This document shows, piece after piece, positions 23,184 through 36,320 of a DNA stretch of 64,000 nt. Every line of letters starts with the position of its first letter. The first letter of the stretch is position 1. The DNA is from Setoptus koraiensis (lineage: Eukaryota; Arthropoda), in the NCBI GenBank assembly GCA_048013815.1, contig CM106585.1, positions 3,720,001-3,784,000 of the forward strand, given 5' to 3'. A program made the translations under genes and the position numbers. Under the pieces are notes generated by a model, which was not told the DNA's origin, did not search any database, and worked only from the letters and a program-made list of their open reading frames with translations.

Positions 23184-23568
23184 GTGGCGAGATTGGGCGC
23201 CGTTTGCCAATTAGTCCGGCGGCGCGATCAGCACATGGCCGGCCGGCCGGTTAGCCGCTGATTTGGGCCCGCTAGATTGGGTGTCTTAGATTGGATAATT
23301 GCGCCGGGCCCGCTGGACAGCGGCCAGGCGAATCAAGTGAGAGTGTTCGGATATTGACTTTTTGCGGCGCCTTTTGGCCAGTCGTCGCTTGATTGGACAT
23401 GGGCGCCGGAGACATACGGCAATGTGATAACGATGACGTTTGCCGCCGACACTCTCTCGCTTCGTCCGATAGGGGCATGTGTTCGGCTGGCATGCACATG
23501 TCCGATATGCCAGAGAAACTAATCTAATTATCGGTGCCGATTGCGATTATCCGGCGCCCGAGTTGGCC

Positions 23569-23700
23569 AATATCACACCAATATCGCCCTGATATCACAC
23601 CAATATCGCCCTGATATCACACCAATATCGCCCTGATATCATACTAATATCGGCCCGATATCGCTCTTATGTCGCCCTGACATGGGCCCGATATCATGCC
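23569..23700. repeat. 22-bp tandem repeat
   Basis: Unit GATATCACACCAATATCGCCCT, three clear copies, then decayed copies (CCGATATC...) to about 23700. Confidence 0.85.
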
Positions 23701-25916
23701 CATCTATGAGATATTTGTGAGAAAAATTTGTTTTGCGGGCCGGCAAAAAGTTTCGGGCGCCGAGTTAAGTGACTCGGGCCGGCAATTTGCTTGAGAGCGA
23801 CACAATAATCATTGTTGTTTACGCCTAGTGAGCACGTTGCCCGCACTACAACTAGATAACTCGCTCTGGTACGTACAGCGACAGCGGCTGACTTGTGAGA
23901 GGCCCCACGCAAGGCGCATATACTGCGTATATTGCCGTATATGGTGCGTATATTGCCGGATATATTCAGCACGGATATTCGGCACGGATATCTGGCACGA
24001 CCGCGACGGGCACACACACACGCACCATGCTAATAGGCGAATAATGACTTTTGAATGCGATATGGTGGTCAACAACGGCATTACGCTATCACTCTATCAG
24101 TTACGTAACACATTACTACTGCTGACGCAAATTGAGAGGAATTAAACAAATGAAACAAAATACTAATGGCGCCCACCGGGGATGAGTCACGCTCTTTTGA
24201 CTTGGCCCGTTGGACGGCGAGTCTCGCCGAATGCAAGACTCGAGACGCTGCCAGTCGGCTCGGGTGCCCCCCGATTTCGTATTCTCATATTCTCGTATTC
24301 TCGCCGTCTAACATTCTCATATTCGTGTGTACGATTCGTGTAAATATATGATTCTTGCGTGAATCGTGTGTGATTCGCGCCCCATTTCTAAATAAAGCGT
24401 ATACATACAGTAGTCGACTAGCTCACTTTGTGGCTGTGGCTCCGGTGGCTCCAGTGGGGCGGCCCGGCGGCGGCGGCGCGAGGTCCGCTCGGGCCACGTC
24501 GGGCCACATCGAGCCACCACGCCAAACCGGGCCACATCGGGCCGCGTCGGGCCGCGTCGAGGGCAGGCCGTCGCATGAGCATCGCGCACGGTGCCGGTGA
24601 ATTGAAGCGTGAAATCATCGTCATCGCACGGCGCAGATAATGATTTGTATTTTTCTCTCGCTCACATGCCAGTTTATGCCAAATTGATTCTTGTTGCTGG
24701 TATCAAATGTATAAATTACATAAATTTGCCAACAAACAAACTAACTGCGCAACGACGACGAGCAGCAAATTCTCACACACAAACACACTCGATTGACTTG
24801 CTCGCATTGTGCGATATGAGTTTGCAACATCAACAGCAACGGCAACATCATCAACAACAACAGCAGCAGCAACAACAACAACAACGACACCAACAACAAA
24901 CAACCGTCGAGACCATCGGACGCTAGATGGCGAGTTGCGATAGCGGCCCCATTGGCGCCGGCAGCGCGTTTGTTTAACGCACTCGCCAGACAAATCACGG
25001 CGCTGGTCTCAATGGGTCTGTCCAGTGGGCGCGCTAGGTGCCGCTTGCCGATGCCCAGATAAGCATCGACAAGCGGCTATTGCAACCTGGCCCCAGTGCC
25101 AACGTTTATCTGTTGCTGCTGCAGCGACTGTTGGCCGCCGACAATTTCGGCAACAAATAACTCGACCGCCAGCGCCATTCAGTCATCATTACTTATCAGG
25201 CGCTTATCTGACGGCAATCACTTGCTGTGGGCCGCTGACAGGGCACAACAATAAATTTTAAATTGAAATCACTGCCGGCCCGAAAAAACGCGGCCCCAAA
25301 ACGGCTGGCCGCGGCCCGTTTGTTGGCCGGATACTTTTGTGTTGCGGCCCGTTATTTATATATAAAAAATAAATATGTATCATAGAGTGCGCTGGTGTGA
25401 TTGCGAGCGGCCCCATTGTGACTATTGTCGGCGCTATCTGTTAACTGTATAGTGTCTGTTAGCATCGGGCGCCCGATTGCAATCGCACGACGATTCGCAA
25501 TGGGGAGTGGCTAATCGCGGGCCCCATCAACGGCGCCATATCATTGCGCGGCAGCACAGCGATGCGCGCGCGTTGGGGCGCCTTCGAGATGGCGCTGCTC
25601 GCATGCAGATAGGCATCTGATGGAATGCGCGCCGGCAAATGAGCGCGCACAGCGCCGGATAATTTATCTGCCGCAAGCGGATAAATTGGCATTTGGGCCG
25701 CCCGTCACTGGATGAATTGGCATTTGGGCTGGCCGCTGGTGGCCAGAAATAAACGCACACAAAGCACCAGTTACAGCTAGAGTTGGCCGCGTGTTGGCCG
25801 CGTGTTGGCGGAAACGGCGGCCCGAAGGGCGGCCATTTTCACGCTATATACGTATAGCTAGCTTGCCAAGCGGCGGCCGTTGGCTCTCAGTGGCGTGCGC
25901 TCCATGCAGCGACTGC

Positions 25917-26000
25917 AACATGATGCAACCACTGACATGACGATGCAACCACTGACACGACGATGCAACCACTGACACGACGATGCAACCACTACTGACA
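25917..26000. repeat. 20-bp tandem repeat, four copies
   Basis: Unit ACTGACACGACGATGCAACC; intron 1. Confidence 0.9.
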
Positions 26001-26964
26001 TGACAGCGGTGCGCACGACAGGTGAGCGTCAGCTCGTATCTAACAGGTGAGCTATAACAGTTTGGTGCGACAGATAGACGGTTGCGTAAGTATCGAGCTC
26101 ACAATTGTGTGATAATGGCGCGCATAGTGCGCGTTATGTAGCGCTCATATGCAACGGCGGCCCTATAAAAGTGGCGGCCGTAATTTGCATAATGACCAGA
26201 CATAAATTTGACATTGCATATTGCGCGCTAACATAAGTCATCATGATTGTTGCATCATTTAATTGCATCATCATAGTCGTCGTCGTCTCATGATGGCTGC
26301 CAGTGTTTATCGTCTGTTGATGGTGCTCGCTGCACGCTGCACCGTGCCTAGAGAGTCTCTAGTCACTAGAGTCTAGTGGAGACTGGCTGCCTCAGTCAGG
26401 ACGCCTCAGTCAGTCTCTAGGTCGCCTGACAGCGCACAATGATTTGCATAATGATCATGACGATAATATAGAAAATTGGCTTGCTCGGCTCGACTCCGGC
26501 GACTCGCCGGCGGGCCAACGATGTCGCCGGCTAATAGACTGGCAATTTGGCTGTCACACTCAGCCGATATTTGCGCAATTTTCGCCCTATTACGCGTCTA
26601 GTCACAGTTCGCGTTCCAGTGCCGGCCACTGGATGCTGGTGGCAGCCAGCGGCAGCCAGTGGCAGCCAGTAGAGACACCAGTTGACCAGTTTTGATTTGT
26701 GTCACTTCCTGTCGGCCGATGCGACACTGTCAAGTGTTTCAAGTGGCCTATAAACGGCGCAGCAAGACGATTGAAACGCAACCACGACAACCGCAGCTCT
26801 GCTCTATTTGTATCTATATCCGTGAATATGCACACTGTGCACACAGCATGCACAATGTCCGCATCCACCACGCAATATTTGCAGTGCTGTTGTGTGCACT
26901 GTGCACAGTGCACAACAGCCACTGAACAGCACGAGCACTGCACCACTGACGCAACATGCCTGTA

Positions 26965-27030
26965 ATGATGCAGCGATGCAGCGATGCGGCGGTGCAGCGA
27001 TGCAACGATGCAATGATGTAATGATGTAAT
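26965..27030. repeat. 8-bp tandem repeat, about eight copies
   Basis: Unit GCAGCGAT drifting to GTAATGAT; intron 1. A palindromic block around TGCACTGTGCACAGTGCA lies about 70 bp to the left (near 26895-26912). Confidence 0.85.
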
Positions 27031-28639
27031 ATATGTTACATTTGTTTGTGTTGCGCTGGTGGCACAAACATGAAATCATAATCACTGTCAATGGACGCAA
27101 CAGCGGCAATAGACGACGAAATAGATGCAAGCGAGCGGGCAGCAAATAGTGAGCAAGCGGAAAATGGTGAGCCAAGATACGCTCGCTGGAGTCAATCAAA
27201 TTGGCTGCAATTGGGCCACCGTTGACTCAACGGCGTTGAGCCCGAGTTTGCACTTGTTCCCGCGCTGCCGGCCGGCTGGCCGGCCGCTCCGGCTTGAGCG
27301 GCCGGCAACTCGGCGGCGACTGGCCGCGACCGGAGCGCCACAACAGAATCATCATTACGTAAGTAGCGCCACCGTCTAATGGTCATCTATTACCTGGCAG
27401 CGGCGCGCGCACACGCTGAACTAAATGTAAAAATGTGTGCAGCAGAGTGCGGCACAGCAGCCAGCAAGCCTCAATCTATCTTTCTCGGTCACGCTCTGCG
27501 AGCACGTGCTGCCGCCGCCGCCGACATTATTATGTAACTAGCAGTTGGCCATCGTTATTATGTAACACACTGATGCCAACGGGCGACCGGTGATCTGGTC
27601 AGTATGAATTAGGTGGCGCTGGCCGTAGATCATCTGCAGTGGACTGCAAGTTGGCCGACTGGCGGCCACTCGGCCGCCAGTGACAGTTGCTGGCACCGGC
27701 GATCGGCCGCTCAGTCGCCCAGTCGCTCAGTCGGTTGCCCGGACAGTCGCTCAGTCAGTTGCCCCGACAGTGGCTCGGGCGGCCGCTTGGTCAGTTGCCC
27801 GGGCGGCCGCTCACTTGGTGGCTCAGAGTGCGGGCTCAGAGTGGCTCGGGCAGCGCCAGTGGCGAGTTCATTCACAAGTAATGATGATTGTGTGCACTTG
27901 CACTTTGATTATCTTGTTCCGTTGTCGCGCAGTTGCGCCGATTGGCCGCCGTGCGCAACTTTGTTTGTCGGCTGATTATGCTGGCGCGTTTGTGTGTGTT
28001 TATACGTGAGCAACAAACGACGCAACAACTCACCGGCGCATTCGCAGTTTCCGTCGTCGGGCTCGCAACGCGTTGCGTCATACTGCATACGCATATATAC
28101 TGCTGCTGTAGTATGTATTTTGTGTGTGTACTATGTAGTGTGCAGTGGACAGTGTGCGCCGAAACGCAAAGCAGCGACAGGCAGCGACAAGCAGCGGTCA
28201 TTATTGTAAATTATTATATACAAGCAACAAAAAACAGCATTATCATTATTATTACTACTATTTCGCGTATTGTGACAGCGGTTATTAGTCACCTGAGACG
28301 ACCATTCACAAATGCGGCGCTGTCAGTTGCAAATTGCACATTGCGCCGCACTGCAACTGCGTCCGCTGGCCGCCACCTGTCATTCGGCGGCGCCGCCGCC
28401 GCCGCTTCGTCCGTCGGGCTGTCCGGTGCGGTCCGGTCAGGTTGTGCCAATGACAGTGAAACAAACGGTCACCTTGCGACGCGACACCGATACTGTGATG
28501 CTGATATTTGCGCCGCTGTCGTGACTGTCACCATGCCCGGCGTCTTGTCACTGCCCGCAAACACCGACACTGCGCGCATTGGGCACACACCCCAGCTGGG
28601 CGTGACCCGTCGTGTCTCGCAGGTCGGGCCGCCCGAGCG

Positions 28640-28706
28640 GTCCCCGAACAGTCCGTGAACAGTGCCCGAACAGTCCGCGAACAGTCCGCGAACAGTCCGT
28701 GAACAG
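28640..28706. repeat. 11-bp tandem repeat, about six copies
   Basis: Unit TCCGCGAACAG with small variants; intron 1. Confidence 0.88.
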
Positions 28707-30922
28707 ACGCACCGGAAGTCGCCAGCGCGACTGCCGGTCTGCACGGCGCGCCATTCAGCTGGCTTCTGCGGGCACCCGAGGAGGGCATTCTCTGGGTATG
28801 TGACTCACATAATGCGAGGGTCGAAAATGTGCAACATCCAAAATCAAAAAGTCGCATAATTATGCTCCACTGGTCGGCAGCCGATGATACAATATTTCGG
28901 CCAAGTTCCACTGCCGGTTCAACTCACGGAGCCAGCCTTTTGCTGCTGACAGAGAATCGCTACAATGTTAAATTCAAAATTAGGAAATTGCATAAATCGC
29001 GTAAATCGCACAGGGGAGACAGGTGAGCAAAGTCAAATAAAGCAAAAGTGAGTTGATTTTGTTTCGGCGATTGTCGCTTGTCGTCGCACTGGCATAACGC
29101 CCAATGTTGCACTTGTTGATCGGCGCCAAATAACTGGCACGACGACAAAAGCAATCACATTCAATTGTCATTGGCTACTCGAACTCGTCTTGACTCGACT
29201 CGCCAGCAGCAGCGTGCTTGTCCACGGCACGGCTTGCAGCGAGATGACAGCGAGATCGTAGCGAGATCGCAGCGAGATGGCGACGAGATGGCAACGAGAT
29301 GGCGCAAGTGTCCGTTTAGGCCATCGAGCCAGCCAACAACACAATAAATGTGATATAAAACTTTCTCGTGTGCTCTTTGTTGGGCCTTTCTACGCGCACC
29401 GACACAATGTTTTCATGCCAGCAAATCACGCTGACTACCTGTTGAAAACAGTGTTACTTGTTGTGTTACCTGAGCTGGCTCGTTTGCCTCAAGCCACTTC
29501 AGGCAGCAATCTCATGTGTGTTGCGCAACACAATTGTGTGCTCAATTGTGTGCGATTACTGTCAGTCAGTGTCTGCCAAGTGTCGTCTTGTCCGGCCACA
29601 AGACACTCGAGCGACTCACAACTTGTGAGTCACAAGTCCCAGCAGAAGAAAGGAGAAAAAGAAGAAAAAGAAGCCACTCGTTCGTGCCGGCCAACACCCG
29701 CGACACGTCGCGTTGCCAACACGACGCCCTCTGGCCACTGGCCGGGCCACTGGGGCCAGTTGTTAGATTGTGTGATATATTTCTGTATAACAAGGAGACT
29801 TGCTGGTTGTTTGTGCGAGCCAACGAGGCGCGATCCGCTCTTGTTGTCGTTGCCGACTCGGCGGCCCCTGCTTGGCGACTCCGGCCCGCGACTTATTAGA
29901 ACTTGATAGAACTCACGAATCTGCAGTCGTTATTAATTAGAATTAACAATGCCGATATTGCTTTTTGCGACAACACAGTCAGGCGACACAGCGCTGCCAA
30001 CAGACCTGCTCCGTTCAACAGAGACAGAGACAAAGATAAAATTTATTTATATATTTATTCGTAGTGTTTGTTTGTCTTGGTCTTCTTTGGCTCTCACAAG
30101 AGCTGGCTGCGCTGGCTGTGGTGACAATAACAATATTTCCAATAATAAATACTGATAATAATAGTAATAATAACAGGCAAGCAGGCAACTAGCAATAATA
30201 GGCAAGGGACAATTGTTGTTAGTTGTTGTTGTTGTTGTCGTTGCAGTGTGTGTGCAGCAATTAGAGCCGAGCAACTCTTTCTCCATGAGTCATGATACAT
30301 ATCCCACTGTCGATCGATTCAAATCAATCTCAGCTAAGATCAGCGATTGTCGCACAATAGACGAGACTTGTCGTCTGAGGCCAAACAACTATCGCCTTAC
30401 CTGGGCCAACTGCCAACTGCCAGCCGTAAGTGAGCGCTCACCTGAGTTACACTATTTATACTTGCTACTGGCGGCTTGTGTGTACGTAAAATATACTTAG
30501 AGTCACGGGCAAGGCCACAACGCACAGTCGGTCACATACTATACACATATTATACAGATTACAGGTAATGCAGGCTGTTGTCAATTGTCTGGTTACATTG
30601 TTGAGCCACTGCAAACAATGTGTTTGTTTATAATAATGCGCACAAACAAACGCTTAATTGATTTGCACTCTGTCTCTGTTGTTGTCGTTGTTGGCGCTGT
30701 CGTTGTCGCTGCTGTCGAAGGTTGTCTCAGAAAATATCAGCCAATATCAGTTGCAAGACACTGCAAATATTAGCAGAGCGAGCCCGCAAACAACCAACAC
30801 GGGAAATGGACTTGACATTGACTGATACAGATGCAAAGGAAAGCGGAAGTGGCTCTAATCACAGGTAAACTCTCGCTGTCGCTCTGGCTGTTGCTGGCTT
30901 TTTGCTGCTGCTGCTTAGTGAG

Positions 30923-30979
30923 TTGCTATTTCTGCTCTCAAATTGATCAAAACGATCAATTTGAGACCAGAAATAGCGA
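30923..30979. repeat. Hairpin with 26-bp arms and 5-nt loop
   Basis: Arms 30923-30948 and 30954-30979 pair throughout except one C:C mismatch and one wobble; the loop is AAAAC. The core is CTCAAATTGATC. It lies in the proposed Pax2/5/8 intron 1. Confidence 0.75.
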
Positions 30980-32574
30980 CCAGAAATTGTTGTGCTGCTG
31001 CCAACACAATAGCCAGCCAACAACTAATTGCTACTGCTTGCTGATTGTATATATTGCTGTATCGATTCGCGCACGAGCCAATCAGCTAACTAGATCAAGA
31101 TCAAGATCAGCCAGCGCTCAATTGGCAGCGACAGTGGCGCCCATTTTCTAGGTTGAGGTCGCGCTGGCGTCTTCTCGCCTTCCGATTCGGCGCTCACGTG
31201 GTTCGCTGTGCCACAATTGTGTGCCCACTTCCGACTCGCCGAACTCTGTCCAACAAGTTGTAAGTCACCAAATGTTTGAGTTGTGTCAGTTGCGAGTCGA
31301 AGCCACCACAACAGGCCAGATAAACAACAGGTAAACAAGCGACAAACAAGGAACGCGATCAGCTGAGAGAGCAAATTATCGGATGGGCGTGCGTGACAAT
31401 TGAAGCATACACAACTTTCTCTGTGTCGTGGACGGTGCGCTTCGCAACGTGGGCCACGACGCAGCAGCGTCGAAACGCTCAAGTCGCAACGTGTGTCGCG
31501 AATCGCGAGTCAATTCGAACTTTGAATTTTGCTTCTCGAACTTCGAATTTCGCTCCTCGAACCTCGAGTTTAGAATCTCGAATTTGGCACTTCGAACGCG
31601 CAATTTCGATTTTCGGAGCGAGCTCACCTGTCGCTCAAGGCTGGCGCGATCGACAGCGATCGACGATTAATTGTGACAGCGGCGACGCTGCAGCAACGAT
31701 GCTTTACATGATCCATTGGCGCCAATTGCCGATCTTTTCCGCGTTTCGAAATATCTAGAGTGCCGCTGCGCGTCGTTGCGAACAATTTCTCTCAATGACA
31801 TTCCGTCGGAATATTTGCGAAACTGGAGCATCGCAACTGTTTGCAGTGTGCAGTTTTCAGCTTGCTGTTCGCCGGTTGGTGTTCGCTGTTCGCCGGTCGC
31901 CGTTCGCGACAATCGCAATGCAACCGGCGGCCCAAACAACAATGCCACGATGACCACCATTATGCGGCGCATTATGTCACATAATACACAAATGGCTAAT
32001 GATGCTTGGCACACACACACACACACACACCGCGGTATAGCAAATAATGATGCGACAATGACAACATTCACACGATCATCATGATGACTTGTCACTTGTG
32101 TGTTGCAATGCACCTGATGCGGCCACTTGCGAGACAGGCGCGACTCGCAGCGACAGCAGCGGCCAGGTAATTAAGTTAGTTGCGGCCACAATATCAACAG
32201 GTCGCTCGCTAATGGGCTGCCTGTGTATCGCTGAGTGTTGCGCAATACTCAGCTGATTGTTGGCTGGTTGTTGATATATTGCTGTGATATGTCGCAGTCG
32301 GATGTGTGTTTGGTATGCGACCACCGATTGGATATTGGCCGCTTTGTTTGTTTGTTTGTTTGGCTTGCCAAGTGGGAGCTGAGCTGGCCAAGTCGAGAGT
32401 TAATGATCTCTCTCATGATGCTGCTGTCAGCATTCAAGTTCAACTCGAACAACATCATCTACTTGCGTCATCACTTGCAGCTTATATCTTGTAGCTTATA
32501 GCTTATAGGTAGCTAGGCAGTGCTTCACATTGTCACATATCTGTCAGTGCTGCCTCACCTGAGCTCGGCCCACA

Positions 32575-32610
32575 CTCTAGACTCTAGAGTCTAGACTCTA
32601 GAGTCTAGAG
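32575..32610. repeat. Perfect 36-bp palindrome
   Basis: Built from alternating ACTCTAGAGT and CTAG words, so every part is self-complementary. It has no loop and could extrude as a cruciform. Confidence 0.85.
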
Positions 32611-33221
32611 CAGTCCACGGAACAGCCGACACAACAGTGTCGGCAATGTTGACAGTTTGCAGCATGTAGCAACAGTTGTGTGTGTGACGCAACGCAACAT
32701 GCACAGGTAACAAACTTATAGGACAGGTGAACAGCACATGAACAGGTGAATACATGAACAGGTGAGCCGGGTGGCAAAGGGGAAAAACAAACAGTGACTG
32801 CTGCAGCTCGCCGCATTGACGAGTATTGAAGATGATGATCAATGCGTCTATTTCTTACTGCGTCTTTCCATTTATTCCAGCCAGCAATGAGTGTGTGTGT
32901 GTGTGTGACCTATGATGATAATGACTTTTTGCAAGCAACAACGACAACAACAACGACAAGTCAAGGTATCGCTGCATCGTCATGATAATCACTGGCACTG
33001 GCAGCATCGTTTGTATATATTGTGTATTATGCCATTGGCACCGGTTGCGCGGCCGGCCAGCGCTGTCCAGGATGTCTTGTCCGGCGACAAGACGAGCCAT
33101 CAAAATTGAGGCACACCAACGTCACAACAATGTTGCATTGGCCACTAGTGACTTTGCTGGCCGGAGCACACTGGCCACTAGCGAACGCTGGCCACACTGC
33201 CGGCCAACACGGCCGACGAAC

Positions 33222-33345
33222 GCGGCCAGCGAACAGCGAACACTGCCAGCGAACGGCGGACACTGTCAGCGAACAGCGAACACTGCCGGCGAACAGCGAA
33301 CACTGTCAGCGAACGCGGCCAGCGGCCAGCGAACAGCGAATAGTG
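33222..33345. repeat. 15-bp tandem repeat family
   Basis: Drifting units around GCGAACAGCGAACACTG and CCAGCGAAC; intron 1. Its frames give the spurious Ser/Leu/Val-rich and Arg-rich open frames there. Confidence 0.8.
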
Positions 33346-35132
33346 CCAGAATGACAGAGAATAGGCAGCAAAGACGCCGGACAAGATGCGAGCGAGATGC
33401 TGCTGTTGGCGCGGTTGTTGCTGGCGTTGTCGCCGGCAGAGTGAGAGCAAAAAAGAGGAGCCACTTGTCGGCGCTGGCATGGCAACGACAAGAGCAAATA
33501 TAGAAGCAACAACGTGAACAAATCATTGCCATTCAACTACTTACGCGCTCACTGCAAGCACCAGCAGCAGCAACAACAACGACGACGACAACAACAACGA
33601 CAGCGCCAATCGCTGCCCATTCAGCATCGGATCGGCCCAGCGTCCAAAGCCGGCGGCGATGACGCAACTTGAATTAGCTTTACCTGGTGGTGCAATAACA
33701 AACGATTGTTGCTGTTGTTGCTGTTGTCGTATATTCATCATGTTGCTTGTTGTGACTTATTTGAATGAGTGCGTGCTTGTGTCTTGTCGCTGCCAGTGGC
33801 CGCTGTTATGTAACTAGCCAACAATAAGAGTGAGTTCTTTTGGTCGGCCAGCGTTCGCGTTGGCCAGGCGTCGGCTCACTGACACAAGTCGCCGAGAGAG
33901 AAGCCGCCGAAAGGAACGTTCGCGGCTCACGTTCGCTTTAAATAGAACATTTTGTTGTTCTCTCGTCTCTCGTCGACAGCAGCAACAACAGCGCAACAAC
34001 GGCAACAGCGCCAAGAAAGGAAGCTTCTTTCGGCCGTCTCTGGCCAGAAGTGTGTGTGCGTTACAAGTGCAATTCGAACTCGAGGCCAACAACAGCAGCA
34101 ACATCAACAACAATGTTCCGACGTGTTCGGCGTGCCCAAGACAGGCGCCAAATGGCACATTCGAGAGAACAGAAAGTAGCCAATGACAACAACAACAACA
34201 ACAACAACAGCAACAGCAGCGCCAACTTGGTCGCTACCGGACAATGGCGACCAGTAGTGGTCACACCTATTGTTGCGTCGTTAGTGTTTCCTGCTGCTTG
34301 CTGTATATATTTTGTATCTATCTCTCGCGAAAGAATTGAAGAAGCGCTTTGTTGTTGCTGCTGTTGTTGTCGCTGTTGTTGCTGCTGTTGCTATTGCCGT
34401 TGCCGTTGTCAGTGGCTACTTTCTGTTCTCAATTGCAAAGGCATATTGTGCTTAAAATTGAACTGATAACTCACCAACTGACACTCACCCGGTCCAGTCC
34501 GGCCCGGCCCGGCCAGCTCCTCAGGTCACTCATCAGCTGACTGTTGTCATCATCAGCTGAGCGTTGTCATCATCAGCTGATTACCATCGGCCGATTATTG
34601 TGATTGTGAGTGTGGGCCGATTGTCAACTGGCCGCCGGTTGGTCAACTGCAAATAGAAAACGACGAAAAAGAAGAAAAACCCGACTGACCAAAGAATTGT
34701 GCAATTGTGCTATTATGCTATTATGCAATCTCTCTTTCAATCGCGAATCCTTTGCATGATGCTGCGCCCAGTGGCCAATGTCGTCGCTGCTAACGGAAGA
34801 GCTTCGTTGGTAGCAATTAGTAGCAAATGCAACGATTGGCCAGCAGCCCAATCAAGATCGCTCGTCGCTCAGAGATGAATACCGCACGTAAAAAATAACC
34901 ATATGACATAAAACGGATTCATGAATGAATCATTTGCGAGTCTGTCCGGCCCCACTGAGCCGCTGCGCCGCCCGCCTGGCACCGCATCCGGCGCCACATC
35001 CGCCCGGCCGCACGTACCCGAGGCGTAGCCGCCAGGTGGCAGGCGCGCAACAAGTGGCCGGCAGCGGTCGGTGTGCGCGTAGGCGCCTCTCACCTGCGCG
35101 CGCGTTCCATCTATCATAATTACGTCTGCTCG

Positions 35133-35218
35133 GTTGCTGGCGGTTGTTGGCGGTTGTTGGCGGTTGTTGGCGGTCGTTGGCGGTTGTTGGCGGTTGTTGG
35201 CGGTTGTTGGCGGTTGTG
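35133..35218. repeat. 10-bp tandem repeat, about nine copies
   Basis: Unit TTGTTGGCGG with one variant copy; intron 1. Confidence 0.92.
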
Positions 35219-35752
35219 CGCTCGCGGCCGTCGTGTTGCCGCTGGAGTGCGCCGCCGGGACACAATTAGACCGGCGACGTCGCGAGCAGCAACAAGACAA
35301 TTTGTTGTCGTTTCGGCCCAAGTGGGCGCTGCGCAACGCGGCTGTTCTTTGTCGTTGTGTCGTCCGACGGTCAATCGATGAATGAATCAAGTGTTTGTGT
35401 GACAGCGAATGTGACACACCGCGAGGGCACTTTCTTCGCTGTTGGCAGCGCCGGCCAGAGACAATCGCCAGTGGTTCGGCCGCCGAATGGCCCAACAACA
35501 GCAGCAACAACAACGAAAACGGCAACAACAACGACAACAACGACAACGACAGGCGAGCAGCGACAGCCAGCCAGCGGCCGGTAACTGCAATGTTTAAATT
35601 TCGGCCTGTTGCTCGGCTTTTCAATTACCCGGGTGTGCGTTTGCGGCGCACCGAAGGCCGGCCGCCGACGACAGTGACATAATTGCACCTGATCGTTCTC
35701 AGAGGTCGCTCGCTCTGGCCGGCGACGGGCCGGCGATGCGGCCGCGTCTCCA

Positions 35753-35855
35753 TCGGAGCTTCGCCGCTCGTCGGAGCTTCGCCGCTCGTCGGAGCTTCGC
35801 CGCTCGTCGGAGCTTCGCCGCTCGTCGGAGCTTCGCCGCTCGTCGGAGCTTCGCC
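35753..35855. repeat. 18-bp tandem repeat, about six exact copies
   Basis: Unit TCGGAGCTTCGCCGCTCG. Copies are identical, so the array is young. The unit is a multiple of three and keeps all frames open, but there is no gene context. Confidence 0.93.
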
Positions 35856-36224
35856 GCGCAGTGAGCGAATTGCCGATCGAGCCAGTTGGCCAGTGGCGTT
35901 GCAAAACGAACGCGAACGGCGAACGTTCGAGCGGCGAACGTTCGAACCAGCCGAGCAGCGAACGTTCGAAGCGGCCGAGAATCGACGGCCACTGCCGATT
36001 GGTGCCTCTCGGCTGCGTCGGACTGCCGCGCCGCACCGACGACATGCGGCCGGCGCGGCCAGCGCGTCCGGCCGAGCGTCGGGCCGGGATGAGTCAGTTT
36101 AAACGGCTAATGGGAGCCGGCCAATGGAAAGTGAGCGGCGGCCGCATTGTTCGCTGCGGGCCGGGCGCCGGCGAACGAGCGACTCGCAGCGAACGTTGGC
36201 CCGGTGCCGCGGGTTGCTGTTGCG

Positions 36225-36320
36225 ACTCTGGCACCGGCTGTGGGCATAATTCTCGAGTTGCAGTGACAGTGGACTGCACAGCAACTGGAGAATTATGCCC
36301 ACTGCCGACGGTGCCAGAGT
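36225..36320. ncRNA. miRNA-precursor-like hairpin (candidate)
   Basis: A 96-nt stem-loop. ACTCTGGCACCG (36225-36236) pairs with 36309-36320. After a small internal loop GTGGGCATAATTCTC pairs with its complement, and after one G:G mismatch AGTTGC pairs with GCAACT. About 33 pairs, two interior bulges and a terminal loop near 19 nt fit a pre-miRNA. It sits in the proposed Pax2/5/8 intron 1 and could be read on either strand. I do not recognise a known miRNA seed, and a decayed inverted-repeat transposon would look similar. Confidence 0.35.

Noticed and set aside
23569-29000. CRISPR-like arrays of direct repeats
   Set aside because: The units are contiguous minisatellites without unique spacers, in a nuclear intron.
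35371-36045. Long minus-strand open frame with RRSSDE repeats
   Set aside because: The frame is held open by an 18-bp tandem array and GC-rich DNA; the opposite strand is open too and no domain or splice context exists.
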